Assembly (NCBI GenBank): GCA_905221605.1
Contig: CAJNDS010002457.1
Span: forward strand, 124,001-188,000
Origin: Symbiodinium natans
Taxonomy: Eukaryota; Sar; Dinophyceae; Suessiales; Symbiodiniaceae
Direction: 5' to 3'
DNA length: 64,000 nucleotides
This document shows positions 1-11,581 of this stretch, one piece after another. Every line of letters starts with the position of its first letter. The first letter of the stretch is position 1. Below the pieces are notes generated by a model that was not told the origin of the DNA, ran no database searches, and was given only the letters and a program-made list of their open reading frames with translations. Made by a program: the position numbers and the translations under genes.

Positions 1-1
1 C

Positions 2-125
2 ATAAAATGACCAACAGGCCCGAAACGCTCCGCAACAAAGCGGCGTGTGGCATCCTCGTACAAGCACATGAGTGACGTAAAATGACCAACAGCCCGAAAC
101 CCGAAACGCTCCGTAACAAAGTGGT
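2..125. repeat. Two-copy tandem repeat, ~75-bp period
   Basis: The segment beginning AAAATGACCAACAG and running to ACAAAG occurs twice, starting near positions 4 and 79, with small indels between copies. No coding potential is seen around it. Confidence 0.7.
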
Positions 126-711
126 GCATGAATGTGCTTCAAACTGCAATTCGAGCGCTTGCCTCTTTTCGCTACTTCGAGCTAATCCCCAACCACCCTA
201 GAACCAACTAGACATTGGTCCGGCTGGACCAAAAAGACCTAATTTTGTTAACCTCATGGTTTTTGTTTTCCCCCGCCCCACGCTCTCGAACAACTCAAGA
301 TGAGAAAGACTAAGTGGGCGGTGGGGTGTCGAAGCCCCCATCTGCCCCAGACCCGAGGTTTCGAGTCCAGAATGGGGGTCTGGGTCAGAAGAGGCCCTGT
401 TGGGTTTTGTGGAGCCTTGCGTTTGGGCGCATGCCCAGCCTTTTCGTGTGCGATTGCATTGCGCGGTTGCGTTGTTATGGGACGCAGGCACAACCACCAA
501 AGACGGGACCCTAGGATCCCTCGCAAAGGCTGACCATTGGCAAAAAAAAGTGGCCATTGGCAAAAAAGCCGTGGCCATTGGGCTTTGAAACGCGAAAATC
601 CCATTTTGACCACCACCAACATTAATGAGGGCCGTGGCCATTGGCAACTTTCTGGCCACGGCTCTTTGCCCGTGGCCACGGCCCCCCGTAAGGTGTAAAT
701 ATACATAAGAG
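126..711. other. Non-genic leader with repeated CCATTGGC words
   Basis: No convincing gene. Between about 530 and 680 the word GGCCATTGGC or a close variant recurs four to five times at irregular spacing. Overlapping frames on both strands are open here, as expected for GC-rich sequence without codon bias. Whether the CCATT words bind anything is unknown. Confidence 0.4.
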
Positions 712-938
712 AGGGTTTAGGGTCTAAGGTTAGGGTTTAGGGTTCAGGGTTCAGGGTTCAGGGTTTGGGGTTTAGGGTTTAGGGTTTAGGGTTTAGGGTT
801 AGGGTTAGGGTTTAAGGCTTAGGGTTTAGGGTTTAGGGTTTAGGGTTTAGGGTTTAGGGTTTAGGGTTTCGGGTTTAGGGCTTAGGGCTTAGGGTTTAGG
901 GTTTAGGGGCTTAGGGTTTAAGGGTTTCAGGGTTTGGG
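712..938 (+). repeat. Interstitial telomere-type array (TTTAGGG)n
   Basis: About 30 mostly perfect TTTAGGG heptamers with scattered variants (TTCAGGG, CTTAGGG, TTTGGGG). The heptamer is the telomere repeat of plants and many alveolates. The array is internal here, has unique sequence on both sides, and is followed by an array of opposite orientation at 1064-1099. Confidence 0.9.
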
Positions 939-1063
939 GCAATACCTGCTACCAGACATCACAACCATGTAGAGTGAACCACCGCACTCCGTAGCTTGAT
1001 CAAGACTAAACACTTCAGGACTGCTGAAGCCTTGAACCATAGTCTTGATCTCCTGAGGGCATG

Positions 1064-1345
1064 AAAACCCTAAACCCTAAACCCTAAACCCTAAACCCCT
1101 CGACCCAGTTCCCAGACAGCCAAGGTCGCCGCCATGGATCGGCTCACGTTGCCCGTCAAGACATGGCCCTGGGGGTCCGGGTACCTGGGACCGTTTAGGG
1201 TTGAGGGTTAGGGTTTAGGGTTTACGGTTTACGGTTTAGGGTTTAGGGTTTAGGGTTTAGGGTTTAGGGTTTACGGTTTACGGTTTACGGTTTAGGGTTT
1301 ATATCCGGTTTAGGGTTTAGGGTTTAAGGCTTAGGGTTTAGGGGC
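1064..1345. repeat. Telomere-type arrays in both orientations
   Basis: CCCTAAA units at 1064-1099 face the TTTAGGG array at 712-938. From about 1190 to 1345 the orientation is TTTAGGG again, with TTTACGG variants. About 90 bp of unique sequence lie between the two. Confidence 0.85.
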
Positions 1346-3190
1346 CTGGTGTAAGCTTCAAGTGTCCCCTGCCGCGCCACAACATGGCAGGGGAACAGGA
1401 AGCGGGAGCACACAAAGAAAGCGACTGCACATATTCCGCAACGCCGTTTCCAGTGGGTTCTATCACAGTTGATGTTTGCTTTTGTTCACGTTGCGCCGAC
1501 GATGTACTAAGATGCACTGGATTCAGCGCAACTAAAAAAAAACTCTTCAATGTGGATCTGAGGCCCAACCGTTGGGTTGAGGGAATGTTGAGGGGTGCCC
1601 ATAAGCAAGCCTATGCCCATAAAGCCTTGAACCCTGAGTGGAGTGATGTGGGGTTAGAATAACTCAGGCTAAGCTTTGGTAAGACCGCAGGCCAGGGAGC
1701 TCCACGTCGCCCAAGGTCCAGTCGCGGTCGTAGAGGTCTTCGATTGGCCACCGCTTGCTCGTCCCCTCCTCTCTCATATCCACTCTGCCTCTCTTCTTTC
1801 TCACAGTCTTCTCATTCTTGCCTTGGATTCCTCCGGAACGCACCCCAGGCACACACTCAACAAGTCATGCTTTGGAGGCCTCGGTGCTCGACAGTCGAAA
1901 CGCGGCCGTCATCGCCTCAGCCGATCCGGCAGCCACACATGCCTGCTTGCAAGTAGTGCTGGTCGAAAGTAAAGTCACGGGGAGTGAGCTGCCGAGTTGC
2001 ACGATCAGTGGCGTTGCAGCAGGCGTCGCAGAAGCTATCCACACTCACACTGAAACTGATGTCTTGACTGCGTGCGACTGTGAGGAGCTAGTCTTAAGTT
2101 TTCTGCGAAATCTGCTGGGTGGATGCATGGCCTAGCGAGGAGCTAGACTTGTCCCCTTGTCGCAGACCGAGCCAAAACAGCGCAGCAGACTCAAAAGCTC
2201 GGTCGGGCCCCTGGGCTTCGCGTTTTATAGGGTTCCGGGCTTCGGCTCAGCGAGCGAGTCTGGCACTGAACGCTTCCCCATGCAAGTTTTCGCCCCAGCT
2301 GTATGAGGGTTCCAAGTCTGGTTGAGAAGGAGGATTCGCGGGCTTGGTGCCGACTATGATCGACTATGCCAAGACGGAAATGGAATGCACATGGGCATAA
2401 GCCTCGCGCACCCAGCTCCCGCCTCAAAGCGGCTGGGACAGCTAAGGCTCCCGGGGTTTGGGGCTCGGCGCTGTATTCCAGGAATGCGGTCTGCAGAAAC
2501 GCCCTCAGGCACGCACGACTCCTGCACAGGTGACCTGCACTACATTGCTGCTCGTGTAAGCCATGGTGCCCAAGCCATTCGGTGCAGGCAAAAACCAGGG
2601 AAACTGCCTCTGCAATGCGGCCGGAACAGTCCAAGGTAAGGCCCAGCGAATGACCTCAGCCGATCTGGCAGCCACGCATTCCGGATTTGGGTAAAAAACC
2701 GAACAAACGCGGGAGCCGCCGCCGAGTTGCAAGAGCAGCCGAACCGAACACGCAGCTGATCGAGTGTACAAAAACGTAGAGTAACCACCTCAGACTCTTT
2801 GAGGTTTGGGGTTCAAGGCTTACAGTTGGGCATTGAAGGTGTTTTATGCTCAAGGTTCAGGGTTCAGCGGCTGAAGGTTCTGGCGTTCTGGGTTCAGGTG
2901 CTGGTCCTGTGTGTTGAAGCCTGCTGTTCCCGGAGACCAGATGGCGAGGTCCACACGCTTCCTACGATGTCTGGTCTTGCCCAGTTGAATATTACAACAG
3001 ACTCCGACGAGGAGTAAGATTTCGCACAGACTCAGCAGTTTAGCTTCTCAGAGAGAGTTCTACGAACTCGGCGCAGTTACAGTAGTTTTTGCTAAGGGTT
3101 TATATGGTCTCCTTAAACTCTAGACCCTTCGTCTTGCACCGGTTGTCCATGTGCATGGGGCACAGTCTCGTGCTTCAGTAGGCACACTGC
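1346..3190. other. Sequence without a recognisable gene
   Basis: Open frames of up to 126 codons exist (for example 1755-2135 plus), but none shows a domain or consistent codon use. A short diverged repeat is visible: CCTCAGCCGATC followed by GGCAGCCAC near 1916 and again near 2654, each followed 60-80 bp later by GCCGAGTTGCA. It may be an old duplicated exon; this is weak. Confidence 0.35.
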
Positions 3191-3197
3191 CAAACGG

Positions 3198-3431
3198 CCC
3201 CTAAACCCTAAACCCTAAACCCTAAACCCTAAACCCTAAACCCTAAACCCTAAACCCTAGGTCCTGGACCAGGCTTACGACCTGAGATCGGAAGGGTTTC
3301 AGGTTTAGGGCTCCCACCCGCAGGCTTATCCTAACCTTGGGCAAGACCCCGACTTTGGGGTTTAGGGTTTAGGGTTTAGGGTCCTGGGTCTAGGGTCTAC
3401 GGTGTAGGGTTTAGGGTTTAGGGCTTTGGGT
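3198..3431. repeat. Facing telomere-type arrays
   Basis: CCCTAAA units (3198-3258) and TTTAGGG units (3357-3431) are separated by about 100 bp of unique DNA, so the two arrays point towards each other. Confidence 0.85.
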
Positions 3432-3699
3432 AGTGTTTCTAGAACCCCTCCGGCCTGCACAGAAGCAAGCTCCTCTTCTCTTAGAACCTCAGGTGATGGG
3501 CTCTGAACGTTTAGAGCCTGCTGGTTCTAGACTGCTCCACCAAAGCTCGAAAAACTCTTCAACTCCAAGACCCTTCCAGGGTTCAAGGGGGAAATGGCAG
3601 CCAGGGACCTCGAGACGTCCGTGCCTGCCCGCACCGGAGCCACCAGCCTGTCGCCGTAGTAGGGTCGAAGTCAGCCTAGCCTATTTCTGCGCGAACCCC

Positions 3700-4495
3700 C
3701 CTAAACCCTAAACCCTCAACCCTAAACCCAGAACCCTAAACCCTACACCCTAAAACTTTCGATGCTACGGCTGCTTGTCTGTCTTGGCCTCGTAGCCCTG
3801 GCCATCATGTCATGTCGCAGCGGCTAGTGAATCTAAGGGCTTCGAGTTGAAAGTCCACATGCCAAGGTTGCTACTCTCGTGTGGCCACTAACGGAAGAGC
3901 CTCCTGCTATGGCCTTCACTTGCACAAATCACGGCTCGGCGCGTGGGCAGAGAGGTGGATCATGTAAGGATGAATATGAGAGAAGCGAAAAGGAAGAAAT
4001 GGCATCACCGAAAACCTCTAAACCCCCAAACACCCAAACACCCTACAGCAAGTTTCTGATTTCTGAGCCCTGGGATCTCCTGAGCCCAGCAACTCTAAAA
4101 CCCTTAAACCCTTAAAGCCTTAAACCCTACACCCTAAACCCTAAACCCAAACACTGAACCCTAAATCGAAACTTCCTGATTCAAGACAGGGCATCGATGT
4201 TCGGGGCTTGATTCCAGCTGAGATGCCCGAAGAGAAAACGTCGGTTTGGGAGTTTAGGATTTCGGGGTTTAGGGTTTTTTTGGAAGTTTAGGGTTGAGGG
4301 ATACATTTGGAGGATTTGGGGTTTTGGGGTTCCGGATTTGGGTTTCAGGGCTGTGGGTTTGGGATCTGGGGTTCGGGGCTTCGGGTTTGGGGTCTTGTTT
4401 TTTACCCCAATCCCTAATCCCTAGTCCCTAAACCCTAAACCCTAAACCCTAAACCCTAAACCCTAAACCCTAAACCCTGAACCCTAAACCCTATC
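3700..4495. repeat. Scattered CCCTAAA arrays
   Basis: Short, partly degenerate CCCTAAA runs occur at 3700-3756, 4090-4170 and 4425-4492, with unique sequence between them. The stretch 4255-4400 consists of decayed GGGTTTGGGG-like words, probably an eroded array. No gene is supported. Confidence 0.75.
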
Positions 4496-5016
4496 CGTTT
4501 CGGGTCAACAATTTTGAGCCCAGCGGCCGGGAAGAGCATCAGGATTGGGCCACTGCCCACGGTCGACCCAGTCGCCTTGAGGTCTCCGCCTTCAGACTTC
4601 GCTCTTCTACAACCCTACACCCTATATAAACCCTAAACCCTGCTGCTTCCGAATAGGCCCTAAACCCTAACATGCAAGGAGCACGGGCGTTTTTGCGAAT
4701 GTGATTTGGGAGTATTGCGACTTCCCTTGGACCCAAACGAGTGTACTTTGCCAACTTCATAGGTCTGCTGCAAGGCTACGGGGACAATGTACGCGGACCC
4801 CTGGTCCAACGCGCACGTGAGAACCACTCCAGAATCCCCAAACGTTCATGGAACCCTGCAGGCAAGGCCTCCCTTATTTCACTGACTGTATTGTTAAGGG
4901 GCTTAGACACTAAGTGTTTACTATTGATAGCTTAACTTAGGGCCCCTATGCATCTACGAGTACCTGCCCTACACCTCAAATTTGCTAACCGCCCAACCCA
5001 ACACACCCCGGCCTAG

Positions 5017-5250
5017 GGGTTGAAGTTTGGGCTGACAAGCGCTGAAGAACTTGAGCGCCATTTGGTGATGCACCTTCCAAAGTTTGGCAGGCGTTTCATG
5101 TGCACAGGAACGCAACCATCCCAGACCAACGCTGCATTAGAGTTCGGGGCTCAGGGTCGTGGGCTGACCCCCTCATCCCTAGGCCCTCAACCCCCTAAAC
5201 CCTACGCTGCCCAAAGCACTTGCCACGCCAAGTAGCATTACCGCAGAGCT
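5017..5250 (+). repeat. Dispersed repeat, copy 1 (~234 bp)
   Basis: This segment, beginning GGGTTGAAGTTTGGGCT and ending ACCGCAGAGCT, is repeated at 9377-9611 with roughly 90% identity and a 1-bp indel. Both copies are in the same orientation and lie upstream of telomere-type arrays. It shows no coding signal; it may be part of a subtelomere-like repeat unit or an old mobile element. Confidence 0.8.
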
Positions 5251-5342
5251 GCGGTCTATGGCATCTCCTCCGACGCTCCCAGGGTGCTCTTGGGAGCTGG
5301 GAGTGCTCTTCTCCAGTTTGACAAGTGCTCTCCTGTGTTCAT

Positions 5343-6032
5343 AGGGTTTTAGGGTTTAGGGCTTAGGGATATGTGTTTTTGCTTGGAATTGCTTCAGAAT
5401 GCTTTGGACTGTGGTGCGTCCTGGGCTTTGGTATCAAGGCTCTTGAGCCCCTGAAGCCGACCTGGGAGCCTAGCCAGGGAGTCAAAGGGAATAGGGCACT
5501 AGGTCTTCAGATCATGTCGCGTGATGCTGGAGCTTTACGAAACAAGTGGTACGGTTAAACGATGAAAAAGCCGAGAGAAGCCCGGCCTCTGTAACTTCTG
5601 CTGCCTGTGGCGACCAGTCCTCCTGATTCGGAGGAGTTAGGGTTTAGGGTTTAGGGTATCCCACGCATTCAAAAACACGAGGCACATGCTGACAAGGGTC
5701 CCCCTTTGCGGGCTCAGACGGCGAGAATCCCTTCTGCTCAGGATCCAGAGGCTCCCTAACCCCTAAACCCTAAACCCTAAACCCCAAACCCTTAACCCTA
5801 AACCCCAAACCCTAAACCCTAAACCCGCCGCGAACCCTTAAAAAGGAACTCTCCAAAAGGGGGCCTCAGGCCGCCCGACCGACTCTGCGCACTTCAGCTG
5901 CAAACGGCAGGCTTCCTGCACCAGGCAGCTTCTGCAGAGCACGAGCCTCAGAGTGAAAGCCCTTAGGGTTTAGGGCTTAGGGTTGAGGGTTGAGGGTTGA
6001 GGGTTGAGGGCTGAGGGCTGAGGGCTGAGGGC

Positions 6033-6085
<53 letters not shown>

Positions 6086-6094
6086 GGTTTAGGG
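5343..6094. repeat. TTTAGGG, CCCTAAA and TTGAGGG arrays
   Basis: Short TTTAGGG runs occur at 5343-5368 and 5636-5658, and CCCTAAA at 5755-5829. At 5964-6094 there is a homogenised TTGAGGG/CTGAGGG variant array of about 18 units. The variant has been amplified as a block rather than sprinkled among standard units. Confidence 0.85.
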
Positions 6095-6545
6095 ACCCCG
6101 AAATTGTTGAGAAGCTCCCGACATGGGAGAGGAGGGTGCCAGTTGTGCTTTGGAAAGTCCAAAGCTTCCCGCAGGGTCTTCCTAACTGAACCCAAAGACA
6201 AAGATGATTGGGAGGAGCCAGCGCACACTACAACAATCTCTTGGCTGCACTCAGAAGGGTAGCTAGAAATTAAGTTTTTAGCTGCCTTATGAAGAAAACC
6301 ACTAAACCCAAAGAGACTAAAGATCTAAAGTCACAGTAAAGAACCACAGAGATCTACTCTTCGAACCGCTGGACTATTGAGCACCGGACTTGCGGACCCA
6401 ACAGAAATCCAAAAGCCCTGCAACAGTCCTCTACTGTAAACCCGAAAGGCCCCTAAGAACCTCAGGAACCCCCGAAAACCCGCCGGAAGCCCCGCCGAAA
6501 GCCTCAACTTCGCCCTGCAACCACTGGCGGCCTCTACTTAAGAAT

Positions 6546-6737
6546 CAGGGTTTAGGGTTTAGGGTTTAGGGTTTAGGGTTTAGGGTTTAGGGTTTAGGGT
6601 TGGGGTTTAGGGTTTAGCGTTTAGGGTTTAGGGTTTAGGGTTTAGGGTTTAGGGTTTAGGGTTTAGGGTTTAGGGTTTGGGGTTTGGGGTTTGGGGTTTG
6701 GGGTTTGGGGTTTGGGGTTTAGGGTTTAGGCCCAAGC
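6546..6737 (+). repeat. TTTAGGG array with a TTTGGGG block
   Basis: About 27 units. The first ~20 are TTTAGGG; near 6678-6715 six consecutive TTTGGGG units follow, then TTTAGGG resumes. A homogeneous block of one variant points to local unit amplification. Confidence 0.88.
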
Positions 6738-7292
6738 TCAACAGTACATCCCCGCAAGTTAAAGCCTTCCTAACCACTGCAGCTCTGTAACCCGGAGCCC
6801 CAATGCTCTGGAGCATATCCTCGCTGTGCGCTGAAGCGACTGCGAGCCGTGCGGATCCTGGCTTCAGTGTGATAAACCCTAAACCCTAATCTCAGTGTTT
6901 GAGTTTGTGCGGTGAAAAGGTGTTTGGGGTTCAGTGCTGTTTGTCGAAGGGTTGGCGAGAGCATGCGTACTAGGCCACATTTAAGAACTAATCCCGTTCA
7001 GGGTTAAACGGACGATGCGGTTCAGCACTTTTTAGGTAGCAGCGACGCGTGTTAGAGGGAATGGTGCCGACATTTATGGGCTTTCCGTCGTCCTCACCTG
7101 AATGGAGCACACTGGGATTGAAAACAGCAGCGATTCACAGCGACAGGGGGGGCATGTCTGAAACCGAGTGTGAGAAGGTATGGAACAGATTCGGCTCCAG
7201 GGCTTCAAACGCACCCACTTGGCCTAAGCCGCGTAGCCTTTGTGCAGCGACTTCGGGCACATTAATTACATCACCGAGACATTTCTCCAGTC

Positions 7293-8131
7293 TCAAGGGC
7301 GATAGCCCTTCGGAACACCTGGCACAATTCCGCCATCTTTGTCAGTGCAGGCGGTCTTCCCATGGAGGTTGACGCTGTCGAACTCCCCCATGCGCTTCCA
7401 GCAGTCGCATTCGGCGGTGTTGTTCCCTGTGCTCATCCCGTCTCCGTCCTTCCACTCATGCTCCTCGCCAAAGCAGTCACCCCAGGGGCAGGTGCAGGGG
7501 GCTCCGTAGCACATGGCGTAGTAGGCGTTGCACACCTTGTGGCCGTACTTCTCTTTCGTCTCATGCGCAATCTCAATGGCATAGGTGCTCAAGGTCTTGT
7601 CTCCACTTGCTTCATCAAGCCATTGCTGAAGCTCACTCGCTGGCCCCAGCAGCATGCCGAAGTTGCCCAGCACGAGCGGGCACTCACATGTCACAACACC
7701 TGGCTTCCAGTCTACCTGGGTGGTTGTCAAAATTATGATCCCTTTTGGGGTACCCCATATATTGGGTGCCGAAAAAAAAAGGGATCCAAAAAGGGACCAT
7801 AGTTTTGACAACCGCCCACCTCGTAACATTTGGGCGCAATGGCACAGAAGGCCTGGAGCTTCGGCCTCGAACCGAACTCCTTCGCCCTGGAGTCGTAATT
7901 CATGATCGGGCCAAACCCCTCATCCTCGAAGGGGCGCTTCATCTTGAAGATCCAGGTGTCCTCCGCCAGCACAGCAACCAACTTCGCAACCGCACCCTGC
8001 CTCTCACGATACCCCTCCCCACCTCTAGTACACCCAAGAATCCTCCGGGGCCCAGCGTGCCGACTGCCTTCTCAGCTTCTTAAGCTTCCGCTTCAATTCC
8101 TTCTGGCTGGGGACGGGTGGCTGCCTCACAC
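7293..8131 (-). CDS. Cys-rich protein of unknown function, spliced, 3' part
   Basis: Two exon-like segments join in frame across the 104-bp intron at 7716-7819. The upstream one encodes ...WIFKMKRPFEDEGFG...CAIAPKCYE; the downstream one begins VDWKPGVVTCECP, has at least ten cysteines (for example GAPCTCPWGDC and ECDCWKRM) and stops at 7293. Another likely exon (8131-8040, VRQPPVPSQKELKRK... to EDSW) may join at a GT donor near 8038 and an AG acceptor near 7968. No known domain was recognised. The cysteine pairs suggest a secreted or metal-binding protein, which is inference. Start codon and 5' exons are not determined; more exon-like sequence lies at 8300-8830. Confidence 0.55.
7716..7819 (-). 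mobile_element. Introner-like intron with terminal inverted repeats
   Basis: The 104-bp intron (minus strand) begins GTGGGCGGTTGTCAAAAC and ends TTTTGACAACCACCCAG. Its ends are ~25-bp inverted repeats (TTGTCAAAA followed by a TATGGTCCC or TATGATCCC variant), and the middle is AT-richer than the exons. Splicing is phase 0, and removing it joins two Cys-rich coding segments. A MITE-like element that is exactly an intron fits the introner elements described in dinoflagellates. The GT and AG sit at the element's edges. Confidence 0.7.
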
Positions 8132-8299
8132 GAGAGTGATGGCTGAACATACAACCTCATGAGGCGTTTGTGTGTCTCTGACAGTTTTTGAAAAATCTTC
8201 CATGTAGCTGCCCTGTTCAGGGGTTCCCCTACTACCCCCCTCTACCCCCCCTAGGTTCCCCCCATAGTTAAGGGCAATTTAGGGATAATGAAGCCTAAT

Positions 8300-8830
8300 T
8301 AAGGGGGGTCCTCGAGCTCCAACCTGTCCGGCCTCTGCAACATCGCCGCGGCGCCCTTCTTCAAGCTGCCCTCGTCGGGGACGGGCCCCTGCCTCACGCG
8401 AAGGTGGTTTAGGGTTTAGGGTTTAGGGTTTAGGGTTTAGGGTTTAGGGTTTAGGGTTTAGGGTTTAGGGTTTAGGGTTTAGGGTTTAGGGTTTATGGTT
8501 TAGGGTTTAGGGTTTAGGGTCACAGGAAGGGCTTCCGAAATCTGCCCTATCGCGGCCCGGCTCGGGTCCTTCTAGCTCCATCCCCGGCCTCTGCAACATC
8601 GCCGTGGTGTCCAGCTCCTGGCGCCGTGCCTCGGGATTCTCGACACGTACTCGAAGAATCGTGATGAACCACTGTCTTGGGAAGGTTTGTGGGACCCTGC
8701 CAGATGTTCCAGTCCTTCCTACACCTGTCTGAAGGATAGCCAGCAAACTCAGAATTCACAAGGGCACGAGAGCACATGCGCTGAGAAGCTTCCGAGCTGC
8801 ATCCGCCGGAGCACCAGGGCGCGGCCCGCA
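8300..8830 (-). other. Exon-like fragments split by a TTTAGGG array
   Basis: Minus-strand segments look coding: EFAGYPSDRCRKDWNIWQG (around 8750-8690), WFITILRVRVENPEARR with MLQRPGMELEG (8680-8560), and, beyond the telomere-type array at 8406-8520, RQGPVPDEGSLKKG (8400-8300). The words MLQRP and RQ.PVP recur, so exons may have been duplicated. They lie upstream of the Cys-rich gene and could be its 5' exons or a decayed paralogue. No family recognised. Confidence 0.3.
8406..8520 (+). repeat. TTTAGGG array inside gene-like sequence
   Basis: Sixteen near-perfect TTTAGGG units. They interrupt a stretch with exon-like minus-strand coding on both sides, so the array probably lies in an intron or has broken a gene. 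Confidence 0.88.
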
Positions 8831-9376
8831 AGTGCCCTCCGAGATCTGACTGGGCACGTCCTCCACGGAGGAAGCAGCATCGCGGATGCGGGTTTAGAGG
8901 GTGTTGACACGTTAGATTTCACCTCATCATCCATTACAACCCCCCCTCTTTCCCGGGTTGCAGATCCTGTGACACCTACTTGCGGGACAAATCGAAAGGA
9001 AGGTCCAAAAATGAGGGTCTAAGATGTCCAAGGTGCCACTGTGCCCAGGGGTGGAGCAGTGAGGTTGATTATGGTCTACTATGCGGACTTGGGGTTGGAA
9101 TCACCAAGGCACCCCAGGCATGGGTGTGGCATGCGCAGCCAACGTGCAGGACGCAAGGAGGATGAGGTGAGCCATTGGTTGAGGCATCAGTTCGGGGGAA
9201 TTTGACGTGTCTTCAGAGCCAAAACGCCTGCAGCCGCAGGTCGCAACCCTGACACCGTGTAGGTGACTTGAAACACTGTGGGCATGCGATGACGTCTAAT
9301 GGCGCATGCAAACAAGCACAGTTCACAACTTTACACTAGTCCGTTGCGAATGCACTGCATGCTGTGTAGTGGAAAC

Positions 9377-9611
9377 GGGTTGAAGTTTGGGCTAACAACG
9401 GCTCAAGAACTTGAGCACCATTTGGTGATACACATTCCAAAGTTTGGCAGGCGTTTCATGCACACAGGGAACGCAACCATCCCAGACCAACGCTGCATTA
9501 GAGTTCAGGGCTCAGGGTCGTGGGCTGACCCCTTCATCCCTAGGCCCTCAAGCCCCTAAACCCGACGCTGCCTAAAGCACTTGCCACGCCAAGTAGCATT
9601 ACCGCAGAGCT
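9377..9611 (+). repeat. Dispersed repeat, copy 2 (~235 bp)
   Basis: Second copy of the 5017-5250 repeat, with one extra G and scattered substitutions. It is followed directly by a TTGAGGG array, whereas copy 1 is followed by a TTTAGGG run ~90 bp downstream. Confidence 0.8.
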
Positions 9612-9631
9612 CCACCCTTGTTCCGCACCTG

Positions 9632-9635
9632 GGGC

Positions 9636-9730
<95 letters not shown>

Positions 9731-9765
9731 GGTTTGAGGGTGTGAGGGTTTGAGGGTTGAGGGTT
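9632..9765 (+). repeat. Homogeneous TTGAGGG variant array
   Basis: About 18 consecutive TTGAGGG units, the same variant as at 5964-6094 and barely mixed with TTTAGGG. A short CCCTAAA run in the opposite direction follows at 9920-9962. Confidence 0.88.
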
Positions 9766-10942
9766 TGGGGTCTCCACTCCCAAACTTTACATCAGAAGAG
9801 CTGCGAGCGCCCCGCGCCACGATGGCTTGCTAAGTGAAAGCTGCGCAGGAGAACGCTCACGATCGAGCCAGCACTAGCGCAACCTCGCCCGCCATCCTGA
9901 GTTGCAGGCTTCAGGATTTCAGCACCCTAAACTACCCTAAACCCTAAACCCTAAAACCCTAACCACAAGCATGTCGAATGCCAAATTCATGACCGGGGCT
10001 CGCAGTTGCTCCAAATCTACTCTGCCGGTACCCACAAAGTCACAAGGTCCCTGTTCATGTGCTGGGGGAATGTAAGATCACACCCCGTCGGCACAAACAT
10101 GTATCCTGCCAAAGTCAGGAGTCAAGACCCGGTTCAAGTTAAGATCACTCTGTAACAGGAGTCCTCCTCGAGATACGTCTGGCCCGTTGGCGATGAGGTT
10201 GTACAGACCTTGCGCAGATATGCAAGAACAAACAGTGACACACCCTCCGTCCTCACCATAGCTGAGCGTGTTCACCTGCCTTCACGGCACCTGTAGCAAT
10301 CACCGAACACTCCATCTCTAGAAGACGTCATGAAGAGTGCCAGGGCCATAACATGGTTGAAGAACGATGGAAACCTAAAGGTGCCCCAAAGGTTTCCACT
10401 TTACGGCTGGAACGGAACTTTCAGCGTGAACCCTGGGCTTTCAGGACTCCAGACGTTTTCGGGAGATTAGGGCTTAGCGGTTTAGGGGTTTGCTAGGCTT
10501 CACGTGAGCTTCAAAAGAACGACAAGGCACCAACAACCACCTGAAAACGTCAAAACGCGCTCTGGGCTGAGCTTGAAGTTTCACGACAGTATGCCTACAA
10601 CAAATCCCTGCCCAACGCCAACAACACAGGTCCTGAACCACCCAGAATATCTTCACCAAGGTTCACCAAGGACAACACGTAAATGCCAAGTTTGTACTGC
10701 GAGAGACATCGTTCGCTGCCCACACTTGAGCAAATCAACCAACCCTCACCCAATTGGCATTGCCTGAGAATTGTCCGGGCACAAGGCAGCCATGGCGGAG
10801 TATGGAAAGTACATCTAACTTCAGCTACGTGCTCCCGTTCCTGCGAGCTCAAAGCATATGAAGCGGGGCGCTGGTCAGCCGTCTATGTTAATCACAACAC
10901 TCAATGCCGAAACTCATGGACATTCATGTAACACGGCTCAAC

Positions 10943-11010
10943 AGCGACGAGGCCCTTTTGTGCTGGGACCTTTTCTTCCTCTGTCAACCCTGTACTTAAC
11001 TGCGCTGCAG
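10943..11010 (+). repeat. Dispersed 68-bp repeat near poly-G, copy 1
   Basis: The segment GCGACGAGGCCCTTTTGTGC...GCGCTGCAG recurs at 21641-21705 with a few indels. In both places it lies within about 100 bp of a poly-G tract (11104-11120 here, 21340-21583 there). Its origin is unknown. Confidence 0.7.
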
Positions 11011-11529
11011 CATTATTTGGGGGCACGGGGCGGAGGCTTCGGCGAAAAATCGGGGCCAGTCTTATAATACTAGTAAAACTGATTGTAGTGTTGCACCCCT
11101 TTTGGGGGGGGGGGGGGGGGCCGGCCCTCGCTCTCAAGACAAGTTCCTCGGCTTAAAGAAGATCTGGCCCAGGGATCGGGACACTAGACAGGATTGTATT
11201 GTCAAGGGCAGAGACGGTAAGTTTATTGGACAGGACCTTGCAATAAGCCAGGGATGGAAAGCAGGATCCTTCTGAATGCAGGCTCCCAAAAAAACGCTCA
11301 CCTTTGCCACTGAGCTCCTTCGAGGCGGCTCTCCATCAGGCACTGCGTATCAGCGGCTAGCCTAGAAGACCCCCTGCACAGAAAAACCCTCTTTCAGAAT
11401 TGAACCACCTCCGACAGGAAGGCCACAACTGAACAAGGACTGAAATCAGAAGTTCAGAGCTTACCATGCTACTTGTCAGAAGGCCTGTCGGAGCAGATTC
11501 GCCAGAACGTTGTGGGTTGCACGTAGACG

Positions 11530-11581
11530 AGTTTAGGGTTTAGGGTTTAAGGTTTAGGGTTTAGGGTTTAGGGTTTAGGGT
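11530..11581 (+). repeat. Short TTTAGGG array
   Basis: Seven units, the last telomere-type array of the left part of the window. Beyond it such repeats occur only as one or two units (for example near 37520 and 37700). Confidence 0.85.

Noticed and set aside
712-938. A true chromosome end
   Set aside because: Arrays are internal, occur in both orientations and are flanked by unique DNA; the window start is not repeat.
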